From assembly GCA_026392765.1 (NCBI GenBank), contig JAPLBL010000044.1:1-37184 (forward strand): a stretch of 37,184 nucleotides of DNA, read 5' to 3'. The notes under the pieces are model-generated. The model was not told where the DNA came from. It saw only the letters and a list, made by a program, of their open reading frames with translations, and did not search any database. Every line of letters starts with the position of its first letter. Within the stretch, counting starts at the first letter, position 1. Position numbers and translations under genes: made by a program. The DNA comes from Actinomycetota bacterium (GTDB lineage Bacteria; Actinomycetota; Actinomycetes; Nanopelagicales; Nanopelagicaceae). Shown here piece by piece: positions 17,154-27,251 of the stretch.

Positions 17154-17163
17154 CGTCAAGATA
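17146..17163. promoter_or_regulatory. 18-bp perfect palindrome upstream of acnA (putative operator)
   Basis: TATCTTGACGTCAAGATA is a perfect dyad, centred 32 bp before the acnA ATG and containing the TGA stop of the upstream gene. A symmetric site of this size is typical for a dimeric repressor or activator. Its right arm could overlap the acnA -10 (AAGATAT). I cannot name the regulator. Confidence 0.65.
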
Positions 17164-17186
17164 TCTCCCTTGAAAGAAGAAGCGCG

Positions 17187-19844
17187 ATGAGCAAGAACTC
17201 ACTTGGAACGAAGAAGAACCTCACAGTTGCTGGAAAAGATTATGAAATCTTTGATATCTCAACAGTCGATGGTGCAACAAACCTTCCCTTCTCACTCAAA
17301 GTCCTTCTTGAAAATCTTTTGCGCACTGAAGATGGCGCCAATATCACCGCCGATCACATCAAAGCTCTTGCTCAATGGGATCCATCAGTTGAGCCAGATA
17401 CTGAAATTCAATTCACTCCTGCTCGCGTTGTCATGCAGGACTTCACAGGAGTTCCTTGCATCGTCGATCTTGCAACCATGCGAGAAGCGATTGTGGATCT
17501 TGGGGGAGACCCTTCTAAGGTCAATCCGCTCGCTCCAGCCGAACTGGTAATCGATCACTCCGTTATTGCTGATGTCTTTGGCACGAAGGATTCCTTCGAG
17601 AAGAACACTGATATTGAATATGAACGCAACCGTGAGCGTTATCGCTTCCTGCGTTGGGGCCAAGGAGCCTTTGATGAATTCAAGGTTGTTCCACCGGGAA
17701 CGGGAATTGTTCACCAAGTAAATATTGAATATCTAGCACGCGTTGTTATGACTCGTACAGTCAACGGTGTGTTGCGCGCATATCCTGACACTGTCGTGGG
17801 AACAGATTCACACACAACCATGGTCAACGGACTCGGTGTTCTTGGTTGGGGTGTTGGCGGCATCGAGGCAGAGGCAGCACTCCTTGGCCAGCCAGTCTCA
17901 ATGCTTATTCCACGCGTTGTGGGATTCAAACTCTCAGGAGAATTACCCGTTGGAACAACTGCGACAGATATGGCTCTGACCATTACTGAGATGCTTCGTA
18001 AGCACGGAGTGGTTGGTAAGTTCGTTGAGTTCTACGGTCCAGGTGTTGTCTCCGTACCGATGGCTAATCGCACAACAATCGGAAATATGTCACCTGAATA
18101 TGGTTCAACATGTGCCATCTTCCCAATTGATGAAGAGACGCTTCGCTACCTGCGTCTTACAGGTCGCAGCGATGATCAGGTTGCACTTGTTGAGCAGTAT
18201 GCAAAGGCTCAAGGCATGTGGCATGACCCAGCTGTTTCTCCTCGATTCTCAGAACAAATTGAACTTGATCTCTCGACTGTGGTCTCATCCATTGCAGGTC
18301 CTAAGCGTCCGCAAGATCGCATCTCACTGACCGCATCAAAGTCATCTTTTGAAAAGATTCTTCCTACCTACTTCTCCGATAAGACTGGCAAAGAGGCATA
18401 TCCAGTCAAGGTAGGAGCAAAGGCGACAACGATTAAGAATGGCGATGTTGTTATTGCATCGATTACATCGTGCACCAATACATCAAATCCTTCAGTCATG
18501 ATTGGTGCAGCCTTGCTTGCAAAGAAAGCAGTAGAGAAGGGCCTAACGTCAAAGCCTTGGGTAAAGACAACTCTTGCTCCAGGATCTAAGGTCGTTACCG
18601 ATTACTACGACCGCGCAGATCTGACTAAATATATGGAAGCACTTGGCTTCAACCTTGTTGGTTATGGCTGCGTTACCTGTATTGGAAACTCAGGTCCCCT
18701 TCCTATCGAAATCAGTAAGGCGGTCAACGAGAATGATCTTGCAGTTACTGCAGTTCTTTCAGGAAACCGTAACTTTGAAGGGCGCATTAGCCCTGATGTG
18801 AAGATGAACTACTTAGCATCACCTCCACTCGTTGTTGCCTACGCACTCGCTGGCACGATGGATCACGACTTCGAACAGGATTCACTGGGCAACGATAAAG
18901 ATGGAAATCCAGTTCTTCTGAAAGATATCTGGCCATCTGCCCAAGAGATTCAATCAGTGATTGATTCCTCCATCTCATCTGAGATGTTTAAGAAAGATTA
19001 TGCAACCGTCTTTGATGGCGATCATCGCTGGAAGTCACTTGATACCCCAACTGGGAAAACATTTGAGTGGGACCCTAAATCAACCTATGTTCGCAAACCT
19101 CCTTACTTTGATGGAATGCCTGCTGAACCTAAGCCAGTAACAGATATCACTGGAGCTCGCGTTCTTGCGATTCTTGGTGATTCAGTAACTACAGATCACA
19201 TTTCACCTGCAGGAAATATCAAGGCTGATTCACCTGCTGGTAAGTACTTAGAGGCAAATGGAGTTGACCGCAAAGACTTCAACTCATATGGCTCACGCCG
19301 CGGAAACCATGAAGTAATGATTCGTGGAACATTTGCCAATATTCGTTTGAAGAACTTACTTCTCGATGGTGTTGAAGGAAGCTTCACAAAGAATTTCCTT
19401 AATAATGGCGAGCAGACAACAATTTATGATGCATCCGTTGCATATCAAGCAGCAGGTGTTGGTCTGATCATCCTTGCAGGTAAGGAATATGGATCTGGTT
19501 CTTCCCGTGACTGGGCGGCAAAGGGCACAGCACTCCTTGGAGTTCGCGCAGTAATTGCAGAAAGCTTCGAACGTATTCACCGTTCTAACCTGATTGGTAT
19601 GGGAGTTCTTCCTTTGCAATTTACCAATGGAGCAAATGCTCAATCACTGGGACTCAAGGGTGATGAGAGCTTTGCAATCACAGGAGTGATGGCACTCAAT
19701 AACGGTGGTATCCCTAAGGAAGTCACTGTGACTGCGGGGGATAAGACCTTCACTGCCAAGGTACGTATCGATACGCCAGGAGAGGCTGATTACTATCGCC
19801 ACGGCGGAATCATGCAATACGTACTGCGTCAGCTCCGTGGCTAA
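17187..19844 (+). CDS. acnA: Aconitate hydratase AcnA
   Basis: Aconitase interconverts citrate and isocitrate in the TCA cycle. The three 4Fe-4S cysteines are C429 (SCTNTSNPS), C495 and C498 ([10 protein letters not shown]). The substrate-binding [24 protein letters not shown] segment and the C-terminal swivel domain ([46 protein letters not shown]) are complete. At 885 residues it belongs to the AcnA/IRP1 type, whose apo form can bind RNA in some bacteria. The start at ATG 17187 has a weak purine-rich Shine-Dalgarno (GAAAGAAG) and a short leader. The palindrome just upstream suggests transcriptional control. dxs follows after 14 bp. Confidence 0.97.
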   Translation: MSKNSLGTKKNLTVAGKDYEIFDISTVDGATNLPFSLKVLLENLLRTEDGANITADHIKALAQWDPSVEPDTEIQFTPARVVMQDFTGVPCIVDLATMREAIVDLGGDPSKVNPLAPAELVIDHSVIADVFGTKDSFEKNTDIEYERNRERYRFLRWGQGAFDEFKVVPPGTGIVHQVNIEYLARVVMTRTVNGVLRAYPDTVVGTDSHTTMVNGLGVLGWGVGGIEAEAALLGQPVSMLIPRVVGFKLSGELPVGTTATDMALTITEMLRKHGVVGKFVEFYGPGVVSVPMANRTTIGNMSPEYGSTCAIFPIDEETLRYLRLTGRSDDQVALVEQYAKAQGMWHDPAVSPRFSEQIELDLSTVVSSIAGPKRPQDRISLTASKSSFEKILPTYFSDKTGKEAYPVKVGAKATTIKNGDVVIASITSCTNTSNPSVMIGAALLAKKAVEKGLTSKPWVKTTLAPGSKVVTDYYDRADLTKYMEALGFNLVGYGCVTCIGNSGPLPIEISKAVNENDLAVTAVLSGNRNFEGRISPDVKMNYLASPPLVVAYALAGTMDHDFEQDSLGNDKDGNPVLLKDIWPSAQEIQSVIDSSISSEMFKKDYATVFDGDHRWKSLDTPTGKTFEWDPKSTYVRKPPYFDGMPAEPKPVTDITGARVLAILGDSVTTDHISPAGNIKADSPAGKYLEANGVDRKDFNSYGSRRGNHEVMIRGTFANIRLKNLLLDGVEGSFTKNFLNNGEQTTIYDASVAYQAAGVGLIILAGKEYGSGSSRDWAAKGTALLGVRAVIAESFERIHRSNLIGMGVLPLQFTNGANAQSLGLKGDESFAITGVMALNNGGIPKEVTVTAGDKTFTAKVRIDTPGEADYYRHGGIMQYVLRQLRG

Positions 19845-19846
19845 TC

Positions 19847-19852
19847 TAGACT
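19847..19852 (+). promoter_or_regulatory. Putative -10 element of dxs (leaderless)
   Basis: TAGACT ends 6 nt before ATG 19859 in the 14-bp gap after acnA, so dxs could have its own leaderless transcript in addition to any readthrough. Confidence 0.45.
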
Positions 19853-19858
19853 GCCTCC

Positions 19859-21775
19859 ATGCTCGAATCGATCAAAAGTCCTAGCGACCTCAAAGCGCTC
19901 AGCCTTGAGCAGCTAGCTCAGCTTTCTGAAGAGATTCGCCAATTCCTCATAACTCAAGTCTCTAAGACTGGTGGCCACTTAGGTCCCAACCTTGGAGTTG
20001 TTGAACTAACAATCGCTATCCATCGCATCTTTGATTCACCGAAAGATGTTGTTCTCTTCGATACCGGACATCAATCCTACGTTCACAAAATTCTGACAGG
20101 GCGCGCAGATCAATTCGACAAGTTGCGTCAACGCGGAGGAATTGCCGGATATCCAAACCGTAGCGAGAGTGTTCACGACGTTATCGAGAATTCACATGCA
20201 TCTACTGCCCTCTCATGGGGCGATGGAATCTCACGCGGTTTCTCTCTTACAGGACAATCTGATCGCCACGTTGTTGTGGTGGTCGGCGATGGCGCACTCA
20301 CAGGTGGAATGTCATGGGAGGCTCTCAACAACATTGCGGCAGCCACCGATAGAAATCTCATCATCGTCGTTAACGACAATGAACGTTCTTACTCACCGAC
20401 TATTGGTGGAGTTGCCACATATCTTTCAACACTTCGTGTCACACGCGGTTATGAGCGCTTTTTGGATTGGGGCAAAGAGGTTCTTGCAAAGACCCCAGTC
20501 GTGGGAAATCCCATCTATGAAACTCTCCACGGTGTGAAAAAAGGCATCAAAGACATTATTGCCCCACAGGGAATGTTTGAAGATCTTGGTTTGAAGTATG
20601 TCGGACCTATCGATGGACATGATATTGCAGCTATGGAGCGCGCACTTGTTCAAGCCAAGGAATTTGGCGAACCAGTTCTTCTTCACGTCATCACCGAAAA
20701 AGGTAAGGGACATAAGCCTGCAATTGAAGATGAAGCCGAGAAGTTCCATGCTGTTGGAATCGTGGATCCTGAGACTGGCACCCCACTTGGTAAATCAGTA
20801 ACCACCTGGACCAGCGTTTTTTCTGACGAACTAGTTGCCCTTGGCCATGAGCGCAAAGATATTGTGGCAATTACCGCTGCGATGCTTGGGCCAACTGGTC
20901 TTGATAAATTTGAGGCAGCATTCCCAGATCGCACCATCGATGTTGGTATTGCAGAGCAACATGCTGTGACAAGTGCTGCAGGTTTGGCATTTGCCGGAAT
21001 GCACCCAGTGGTTGCTGTTTATTCCACATTCTTAAACCGCGCATTTGATCAGATGTTGATGGACGTTGCACTCCACAAGGCAGGCGTTACATTCGTACTC
21101 GACCGCTCAGGTGTTACCGGTGATGACGGTCCTTCACATAATGGTGTGTGGGATCTGGCACTGACAGGAATTGTTCCTACTATGCATGTGGCTGCTCCTC
21201 GCGATGCAGCCAGACTTCGCGAAACGTTGCGTGAAGCTGTAGAAATTTCTGATGCGCCGTCTCTGGTTCGTTTTCCTAAGGGTGCCGTCCAAAGTGATAT
21301 TCCAGCTTTTGAACGACGCGATGGCATAGATGTTCTCTATCGTGGAGAGAGTGCAGATGTTCTGCTGGTGAGCATCGGATCAATGGCTCCTATTGCTGTT
21401 GAAGCTGCTTCACAGGCATATCGTGAAGGTGTGGGCGTCACGGTGATTGATCCTCGATGGGTTAAGCCTTTGCCACAATCACTCATCACCATGGCTCAGC
21501 GTTATAAGAGCGTTGTGGTGCTTGAAGATGGAATTCGTCATGCAGGTATCGCAAGTTCGATTTCAGAGATGTTCCGTGAGGCAGGCCTTAATGTTGCACT
21601 GCACAGCATCGGTGTGCCACTTGCCTTCATTGAGCATTCAAAGCGCGCAGAAATCCTAGAAGATCTTGGAATTACTGCTCAGAAGATTTCACGCGACATT
21701 GTCGAGTGGAGTTCTACTGTGGAAGAGATGCAATTCCCGGCGCATGAAAACGCTGACCGCAAACAGACTCGCTAA
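19859..21775 (+). CDS. dxs: 1-deoxy-D-xylulose-5-phosphate synthase Dxs
   Basis: Dxs condenses pyruvate and glyceraldehyde-3-phosphate with thiamine diphosphate, the first step of the MEP isoprenoid pathway that makes DMAPP (also used by MiaA). The TPP-binding [16 protein letters not shown]...VVNDN stretch lies at about 140-175. [16 protein letters not shown], the catalytic Glu in [21 protein letters not shown] (about 368) and [15 protein letters not shown] (about 417) are intact. The length of 638 is normal. The last 62 bp overlap the convergent fadB gene, an unusually long tail-to-tail overlap. The C-terminal residues in the overlap ([18 protein letters not shown]) are polar and dispensable-looking. 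Confidence 0.97.
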   Translation: MLESIKSPSDLKALSLEQLAQLSEEIRQFLITQVSKTGGHLGPNLGVVELTIAIHRIFDSPKDVVLFDTGHQSYVHKILTGRADQFDKLRQRGGIAGYPNRSESVHDVIENSHASTALSWGDGISRGFSLTGQSDRHVVVVVGDGALTGGMSWEALNNIAAATDRNLIIVVNDNERSYSPTIGGVATYLSTLRVTRGYERFLDWGKEVLAKTPVVGNPIYETLHGVKKGIKDIIAPQGMFEDLGLKYVGPIDGHDIAAMERALVQAKEFGEPVLLHVITEKGKGHKPAIEDEAEKFHAVGIVDPETGTPLGKSVTTWTSVFSDELVALGHERKDIVAITAAMLGPTGLDKFEAAFPDRTIDVGIAEQHAVTSAAGLAFAGMHPVVAVYSTFLNRAFDQMLMDVALHKAGVTFVLDRSGVTGDDGPSHNGVWDLALTGIVPTMHVAAPRDAARLRETLREAVEISDAPSLVRFPKGAVQSDIPAFERRDGIDVLYRGESADVLLVSIGSMAPIAVEAASQAYREGVGVTVIDPRWVKPLPQSLITMAQRYKSVVVLEDGIRHAGIASSISEMFREAGLNVALHSIGVPLAFIEHSKRAEILEDLGITAQKISRDIVEWSSTVEEMQFPAHENADRKQTR

Positions 21776-23825
21776 TTCCTTCACGATCTAAGTAGGGCAA
21801 GATTCCGCCGAGATGCATCGGCCAACCAGCACCCATCAACATGCACAGGTCAATCTCTGCAGGAGTTGATACAACACCTTCATCGAGCATCATGCGGGCT
21901 TCCTCCGCTAGAGCCTTGAGAGCGCGAGAGCGAACCTGTTCAGCTGTGGATGGAGTTGTTCCTTTGTGGACGAGGGCAAGTGCTGCAGGGTTTGGTCCAA
22001 ATGAACCGTCTTCGTTCTTAATGTAGAAAGTCTTAACACCCTCTTTGACCATCGCCTGCATCGTTGGTGAGATGCGATAGCGAGGGCCAAGATTTGCATT
22101 CAGTGTCTCTGAAACATGGAGTGCAACACCTGGGCCTACGAGGCCAAGGAGTTCAAAGGGAGACATAGGAAAGCCAATACTGCGCATCGCATTATCAGCA
22201 GTTGCTGGATCTGTTCCTTCATCCACCGCATCAGTGATCTCGCCCATAAAGCGAGTAAGAAGGCGGTTTACCACAAAGCCCGGAGCATCTTTACAGATGA
22301 TCATCGTCTTCTTGAGTTCTTTTCCGATACTCACAGCTGTTGCAGTAGTTGCATCATCTGTCTTTGAAGTGCGAGCTACTTCTAGAAGTGGCATCACAGC
22401 AACAGGGTTAAAGAAGTGGAATCCCACAACGCGCTCAGGATGTTCAAGTCCCTCACTCATACGCTCAACAGAAAGTGATGAGGTATTGGTAGCAAGAACG
22501 CATTCAGGCCCCACAATCTTCTCCAGCTTCTTAAAGAGTTCTTGTTTAAGGGAGAGCTCTTCAAAGATTGCTTCAATGATGAAGTCACAACCGGCAAAGA
22601 CCTGCTGATCAGAGGATCCGCTAATAAGCAGTGAGAGACGCCCAGCAGACTCTGCGCTCATGCGCTTTTTCTCAACGAGCTTTGCAAGTTCATTCTTGAC
22701 CCATGCAACGCCCTTATCAGCACGCTCTTGATCGATATCTGTCATCACAACAGGACATTTGAGATTGCGAAGTAACAGAAGAGCAAGTTGTGATGCCATG
22801 AGGCCAGCACCAACAACACCGACACGTGAAACTTTACGAGCAAGTGCTGGCTTTGGAGCACCTTCTACTTTCTTGCGCTTTTTCTGAATCACATTAAATG
22901 CATAGAGGGATGCCCGAAGAGGATCTGCCATAGTCAGATCAGCAAGGGCAACATCTTCTGCATCAAATCCTTGACCGCGTGTATTGGTCTTGGCATCTGC
23001 GATCAGTGCCAGGGCTCTCATAGGGGAAGCAATCTCTGCACCGCCAAATTTCTTCAACGCTGCAGCGCGACCAGCAGCAAGGGCTGAATCCCATGCAGGA
23101 TCATTGGAATAATCCTTGCGCTCTATCTTTGTTGCACCACTTAAGACAGATGCAGCAAATGAGACAGATTTCTCAAGGAAATCTGCTGGTTCATAGACGG
23201 CGTCAACAATGCCAAGACCAAGGGCGTCCTTTGATTTGAGCATCGTGTTGTTATTCAGGGCGTTGTTAATAATGATCTGTACTGCGCGTTCTGGCCCAAC
23301 TAATTTAGGTGTAATCGTTGCTCCGCCCCAGCCTGGAACGAGTCCAAGGAATACTTCAGGAAATCCTGTTAGCGCAGTCGATGAAAGTGTGCGGTAGTTA
23401 CAGTTCAGTCCCACTTCAAGTCCGCCACCAAGGGCTAAGCCATTGATAAATGCGAAGGTCGGAATTCCAATTTCATCAAGACGTCGGAATACATCGTGTC
23501 CGAGCTTTCCTATGGCCAGTGATTGCTCACGCTTACTCAAAAATGAGAGCGCAGATAGATCAGCACCTGCTGCAAAGATAAATGGCTTACCTGTGATGCC
23601 GATAGCAGCTGGCTTGCGTGAGGCTGCATCTGTTATTGCAGCATCTAGCGCTGCAAGTGATTGTGGGCCAAAAGTATTTGGTCGGGTGTGATCGAGCCCG
23701 TTATCGAGGGTGATGAGAGCGAGCGTGCCTTTAAATCCTAAGGGGGAGAGGTCGACATCGCGAACTAATGCGTTGGTAACAACTTCTTCTGGTGCACCTT
23801 CTGGGAGTTGGGTAGCTGTAGTCAT
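21714..23825 (-). CDS. fadB: Fatty-acid oxidation complex alpha subunit (enoyl-CoA hydratase / 3-hydroxyacyl-CoA dehydrogenase)
   Basis: This bifunctional beta-oxidation enzyme hydrates enoyl-CoA and oxidises 3-hydroxyacyl-CoA with NAD+. The N-terminal crotonase domain (about 15-270) has the oxyanion-hole [12 protein letters not shown] and [15 protein letters not shown] plus [14 protein letters not shown]. The dehydrogenase part starts near 335 with [18 protein letters not shown], followed by [29 protein letters not shown] (catalytic His) and [13 protein letters not shown] second HCDH-C copy ends the 703 residues. Its ATG overlaps the stop of the thiolase (TAATG), the usual fadA-fadB operon. 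The 3' end overlaps dxs by 62 bp. Confidence 0.95.
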   Translation of the reverse strand: MTTATQLPEGAPEEVVTNALVRDVDLSPLGFKGTLALITLDNGLDHTRPNTFGPQSLAALDAAITDAASRKPAAIGITGKPFIFAAGADLSALSFLSKREQSLAIGKLGHDVFRRLDEIGIPTFAFINGLALGGGLEVGLNCNYRTLSSTALTGFPEVFLGLVPGWGGATITPKLVGPERAVQIIINNALNNNTMLKSKDALGLGIVDAVYEPADFLEKSVSFAASVLSGATKIERKDYSNDPAWDSALAAGRAAALKKFGGAEIASPMRALALIADAKTNTRGQGFDAEDVALADLTMADPLRASLYAFNVIQKKRKKVEGAPKPALARKVSRVGVVGAGLMASQLALLLLRNLKCPVVMTDIDQERADKGVAWVKNELAKLVEKKRMSAESAGRLSLLISGSSDQQVFAGCDFIIEAIFEELSLKQELFKKLEKIVGPECVLATNTSSLSVERMSEGLEHPERVVGFHFFNPVAVMPLLEVARTSKTDDATTATAVSIGKELKKTMIICKDAPGFVVNRLLTRFMGEITDAVDEGTDPATADNAMRSIGFPMSPFELLGLVGPGVALHVSETLNANLGPRYRISPTMQAMVKEGVKTFYIKNEDGSFGPNPAALALVHKGTTPSTAEQVRSRALKALAEEARMMLDEGVVSTPAEIDLCMLMGAGWPMHLGGILPYLDREGISESVCGQRFHAPGIASLPQ

Positions 23826-25021
23826 TACTTCTTACCTCCAACAAAGTGTGGATTTTCCCAAATGATTGTGCCGCCCATGCCAAGGCCGATACACATTGTT
23901 GTAATGCCATATCGCACATCAGTCTTCTCTTCAAAGGTGCGCGCTAAGTTGAGCATCAAGCGAACACCGGATGAGGCAAGTGGGTGGCCCACAGCAATTG
24001 CACCACCATAAGGATTCACGCGAGGATCATCATCTGCGATTCCAAAGTGATCGAGAAATGCAAGTACCTGTACTGCAAATGCTTCATTGACTTCAAAGGC
24101 GCCGATATCTTCAATCTTTAGCCCTGCTTTGCTCAGAGCCTTTATCGTTGAAGGAACGGGGCCATATCCCATCACTTCTGGTTCAACGCCAGCGAATGCA
24201 AATGTGACCATGCGAGCTTTGATTGTTAGGCCAAGTTCTTTCGCCTTATCTTCACTGGCAAGAAGAGCTGCAGTTGCACCATCGTTAAGCCCTGATGAAT
24301 TTCCCGCAGTAACGCGACCTGCTGGACGAAATGGAGTCTTAAGGCCAGCAAGTCCTTCCATCGTTGTTGTGGGGCGTGGAGCTTCATCAACAGTTGCAAT
24401 ACCCCAACCGAGTTCTGGGCTGCGAGATGCTGTGGGGATTAAATCGCGTTGAATCTTTCCATCGGCATATGCCTTGGCGGTCTTCATCTGAGAGGCGAGT
24501 GCATATGCATCTGCGCGCTCCTTCGTTAAATGTGGGAAGCGATCATGGAGACGCTCTGCGGTTGCACCCATAGCGAGCGCATCTTGTTCCACCAACTTCT
24601 CAGCTAAGTAGCGAGGATTAGGATCCATAAGTTCGCCCATCGGGTGATTACCCATATGTTCCACACCACCTGCAATTGCAATATCGATTGCACCCATCGC
24701 AATCGCACCCGCAACAGTGGTGGTTGCAGTTAGCGCACCAGCGCACCAACGATCAATGGAGTAACCAGGAACAGTCTTAGGTAATCCGGCAAGAAGTGTG
24801 GCGCTTCGACCAATGTTCATTCCCTGATCACCAGTCTGCGTTGCAGCAGCGATGGCAACATCATCGATTGATGCAGGATCCACCTTCGGATTGCGCTCTA
24901 AGAGCCCTCGCATCGCGCGAACCATGAGGTCATCGGCGCGAGTGCCTGCATACATACTTCCCGCCTTACCAAAGGGGGTGCGGACGGCATCGACGAGAAC
25001 AACAGAGCGGACTTCAGACAT
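23825..25021 (-). CDS. fadA: Acetyl-CoA acyltransferase (thiolase) FadA
   Basis: Thiolase releases acetyl-CoA in the last step of beta-oxidation. The nucleophilic cysteine is in DRWCAGALTATTTVAGAIAMG (about 90), NEAFAVQVL supplies the Asn-Glu motif, GGAIAVGHPLASSGVR the catalytic His, and MCIGLGMGG the second cysteine. At 398 residues it is typical. Unlike most genes here it has a short leader: on the minus strand TAACCT stands about 32 nt upstream and a GGAAG Shine-Dalgarno lies about 5 nt before ATG. It forms an operon with fadB (one-base overlap). A fadA-fadB-dxs neighbourhood is common in actinobacteria. Confidence 0.95.
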   Translation of the reverse strand: MSEVRSVVLVDAVRTPFGKAGSMYAGTRADDLMVRAMRGLLERNPKVDPASIDDVAIAAATQTGDQGMNIGRSATLLAGLPKTVPGYSIDRWCAGALTATTTVAGAIAMGAIDIAIAGGVEHMGNHPMGELMDPNPRYLAEKLVEQDALAMGATAERLHDRFPHLTKERADAYALASQMKTAKAYADGKIQRDLIPTASRSPELGWGIATVDEAPRPTTTMEGLAGLKTPFRPAGRVTAGNSSGLNDGATAALLASEDKAKELGLTIKARMVTFAFAGVEPEVMGYGPVPSTIKALSKAGLKIEDIGAFEVNEAFAVQVLAFLDHFGIADDDPRVNPYGGAIAVGHPLASSGVRLMLNLARTFEEKTDVRYGITTMCIGLGMGGTIIWENPHFVGGKK

Positions 25022-25052
25022 AGAACTTCCTTCGCTGGTGAGTATGTTCCAA

Positions 25053-25058
25053 AGGTTA
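25053..25058 (-). promoter_or_regulatory. Putative -10 element of fadA
   Basis: On the minus strand TAACCT lies about 32 nt before the fadA ATG. It would give a leader of about 25 nt containing the GGAAG ribosome-binding site. Confidence 0.35.
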
Positions 25059-25078
25059 CTCGCCAGTAGGGCAAAAGG

Positions 25079-25897
25079 CTATGCGTTGAGGGGAGTTTTT
25101 ACCTTTGCAGGTGAGAGGTAGGCCGCAATTGTTAGACCGAGGTAGGCAGCCCATGCAAAGAGCTGTAGCCATGAGGTCGTTGTATCGAAGCCGATAGTTC
25201 CACCGAGCAAGGATGCGATCAATGATTCCTTCGGCATCCATGATGTGACATCCCATGCAAAGGCATCAGGTCCTGGCAAGATGCCGAATTCTTGGAATTC
25301 ATGGATTCCATAGGAGAGAACTCCTGCTGCAACAACTATCAGCGCCACACCTGAGTATGTGAAGAACTTACCCAAATTAAGTTTGAGTGAGCGGTTGTAG
25401 ATTCCATATCCAAGTACTACAGCCAATGCGAGTCCAAGGATCAGTCCAAGAGTTGCTGTTGAGAAAGCTCCCACTGCTTTGAAATTGGAGTAGAGAAAGA
25501 GTGATGTTTCAAGGCCTTCACGGGCGACTGCAAAAAACGCAAGAGTTGCAATAGAGAGAGCACCTGATGAAACTGCAACCTCTGCCTTGCCATGGAGTTG
25601 ATCGCGCAGACCACGTGCTGTGCGCTTCATCCAGAAGACCATCCATGTCACCATCGCAACTGCAACAAATGATGTTGTGCCAGCAAAGAGTTCTTCACCC
25701 TTATCGGAGAGCTCAGTTGAGGTGTAGGAGAGGAATGCTCCGAGTGCCAAGCTGGCGATAAGGGCCAGAGAGACACCGGTCCAGAGTGCCCGTAAATGGC
25801 TTCTTTGATCACTCTTCACGAGGTAGGCAACAAGAATTCCAACGATGAGCGCGGCCTCTAGGCCTTCGCGAAGAGCGATGATGAATGTACTTAGCAT
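25079..25897 (-). CDS. efeU: FTR1-family iron permease (EfeU-like)
   Basis: The protein has about seven membrane helices and the two REGLE motifs that define FTR1/EfeU iron channels: ALREGLEAALIVG at about 9-21 and AVAREGLETSLFL at about 123-135, each within a helix. It would bring iron across the cytoplasmic membrane. At 272 residues it is normal for EfeU. The partner genes efeO and efeB, usually next to efeU, are absent here; flanking genes are RNase D (55 bp) and the thiolase (57 bp). TACCCT lies 6 nt before the ATG, and a 24-bp palindrome covers the -35 region, so regulation at this promoter is likely. Metal specificity is assumed from the family. Confidence 0.92.
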   Translation of the reverse strand: MLSTFIIALREGLEAALIVGILVAYLVKSDQRSHLRALWTGVSLALIASLALGAFLSYTSTELSDKGEELFAGTTSFVAVAMVTWMVFWMKRTARGLRDQLHGKAEVAVSSGALSIATLAFFAVAREGLETSLFLYSNFKAVGAFSTATLGLILGLALAVVLGYGIYNRSLKLNLGKFFTYSGVALIVVAAGVLSYGIHEFQEFGILPGPDAFAWDVTSWMPKESLIASLLGGTIGFDTTTSWLQLFAWAAYLGLTIAAYLSPAKVKTPLNA

Positions 25898-25903
25898 GGT
25901 GTG

Positions 25904-25932
25904 AGGGTAATTGAGCCCGCCTATTTACGCAA
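25904..25932 (-). promoter_or_regulatory. Promoter of the FTR1 permease gene (leaderless)
   Basis: On the minus strand TTGCGT (25927-25932) and TACCCT (25904-25909) are separated by 17 bp, and the -10 ends 6 nt before the ATG. This is one of the few promoters here with a recognisable -35. Confidence 0.5.
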
Positions 25933-25948
25933 CTCTTATGTTGCGTAA
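25925..25948. promoter_or_regulatory. 24-bp palindrome at the FTR1 promoter (putative operator)
   Basis: TTACGCAAC (25925-25933) and GTTGCGTAA (25940-25948) are perfect 9-bp inverted repeats with a 6-bp spacer. The arm nearer the gene includes the -35 hexamer, a typical repressor position. It does not match the IdeR/DtxR consensus as I remember it. As RNA it would also be a hairpin after RNase D, but no U-tract follows. Confidence 0.6.
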
Positions 25949-25952
25949 TTCA

Positions 25953-27251
25953 TCACTCTTCTGGGGCAGCCTCTGCCTCTGCGGCAACCTCAGGGATTTC
26001 AAGGGGCTCACGCTCAGTCAGGGCCTGCTCCAGGATGGGAGAGGCTATTTCAGCCTGCCAGCGGCGCGCTCCCAGGGCTAGAAGGGCTTGCTCCACAGAT
26101 CCCTCGGGAGGCTGCCAGCAGATGCGGCGCACGAGCTCTGGGCTAATCATATTTTCCAGAGGAATCGATAGCTCCTCGGCCCTCACTTGAAGATTAAACC
26201 TGGCATGAGTAAGGGGTGCATATTTTTCAGGGAATCTCTCACGCCAAATTTTAATGGGAGGCAGAACATCGCTCTTTGATCGAGTCTCTGGCCATTGATC
26301 CTCCGGCATCGCTATCGCATCGGTAATGCAACTAATCCATGTTGAAGCGTTTTCTAACCATCGCGCTCGCAAGCCAAGGGGGCGAAGAATTTTCTCTAGA
26401 TGTTTGCGATTGGTAATCGGACCCTTATCCGCATTCATCGCTATCTCTGTAATCGCAGCATCGGAGAGAAGTCGACCTGGTGAGATATCAAGATCTTGCG
26501 CCATCTCATTACGCGCCTGCCATAGTTCGCGAACAACTGCCATGTGATTACGCTTTTTCACCTTGTGCATTCCTGATGTTCTACGCCATGGATCAATACG
26601 TGGGGGAGCAGGTGGCGCAGCAAGAATGGCTGCAAAATCTTCTTCAGCCCACTTCCATTTTTTCGAATCAGTTAAGAGTTGATACACCTTCTCGCGCAAT
26701 TCAACGAGGAGCTCGACATCGAGAGCTGCATAGTTAAGCCAATCGTGGGGTAGTGGTCGTGTCGACCAATCCACTGCAGAGTGTTCCTTCGCAAGTGAGA
26801 CCCCCATAAGAGATTCAAGGAGAGGCCCAAGACCTACGCGGGCAAGGCCCGCGATGCGTCCACCGAGTTCAGTATCAAAGAGGATGGTGGGATGGATTCC
26901 CACTTCACGCAGACACGGTAGATCTTGCGTGCTGGCATGCAAGATAACTTCAACATCGTGAATGAGTTCATTGAGAGCGATAAAGCAGCGATGGCCCGGA
27001 CCAAAGGCGATGGGATCGATCAGATGTAATCCGCCGTTGGTGCGCTTTATTTGAATCAAATATGCACGAGCGCTGTATTTATAGCCTGATGCGCGTTCTG
27101 CATCGAATGCAAAGGGACCTGAACCAAGAGCTAACTGAGCAAGGGCGGCATCAAATAACTCTTCTGTGTTGATGATCGGTGGCACGCCATCGGCTGGGTG
27201 CAAAAGTGGAGTAGGTGCCGGTTCTTGCGGCGTTTGTTCTATCTCAGCCAC
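25953..27251 (-). CDS. rnd: Ribonuclease D-like 3'-5' exonuclease with HRDC domain
   Basis: The DEDDy exonuclease residues are present: FAFDAERASGYKY (Asp, Glu), LFDTELGGRIAGL (Asp) and DWLNYAALDVELLVEL (Tyr, Asp). An HRDC domain follows at about 235-315 (LWQARNEMAQDLDISPGRLLSDAAITEIA), then a C-terminal region ending in an acidic Ala/Glu tail. RNase D trims tRNA 3' ends and other small RNAs. I place the start at GTG 27251, which overlaps the DUF3000 stop by 8 bp and gives 432 residues. The ORF-track ATG at 27308 would create a 65-bp overlap, and the extra residues do not resemble the family. It forms an operon with DUF3000, as in mycobacteria. Confidence 0.93.
   Translation of the reverse strand: MAEIEQTPQEPAPTPLLHPADGVPPIINTEELFDAALAQLALGSGPFAFDAERASGYKYSARAYLIQIKRTNGGLHLIDPIAFGPGHRCFIALNELIHDVEVILHASTQDLPCLREVGIHPTILFDTELGGRIAGLARVGLGPLLESLMGVSLAKEHSAVDWSTRPLPHDWLNYAALDVELLVELREKVYQLLTDSKKWKWAEEDFAAILAAPPAPPRIDPWRRTSGMHKVKKRNHMAVVRELWQARNEMAQDLDISPGRLLSDAAITEIAMNADKGPITNRKHLEKILRPLGLRARWLENASTWISCITDAIAMPEDQWPETRSKSDVLPPIKIWRERFPEKYAPLTHARFNLQVRAEELSIPLENMISPELVRRICWQPPEGSVEQALLALGARRWQAEIASPILEQALTEREPLEIPEVAAEAEAAPEE

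Noticed and set aside
25925-25948. Rho-independent terminator for the RNase D transcript
   Set aside because: The stem is perfect but AT-containing and is followed by AUAGG rather than a U-run. The overlap with a -35 at proper spacing fits an operator better.
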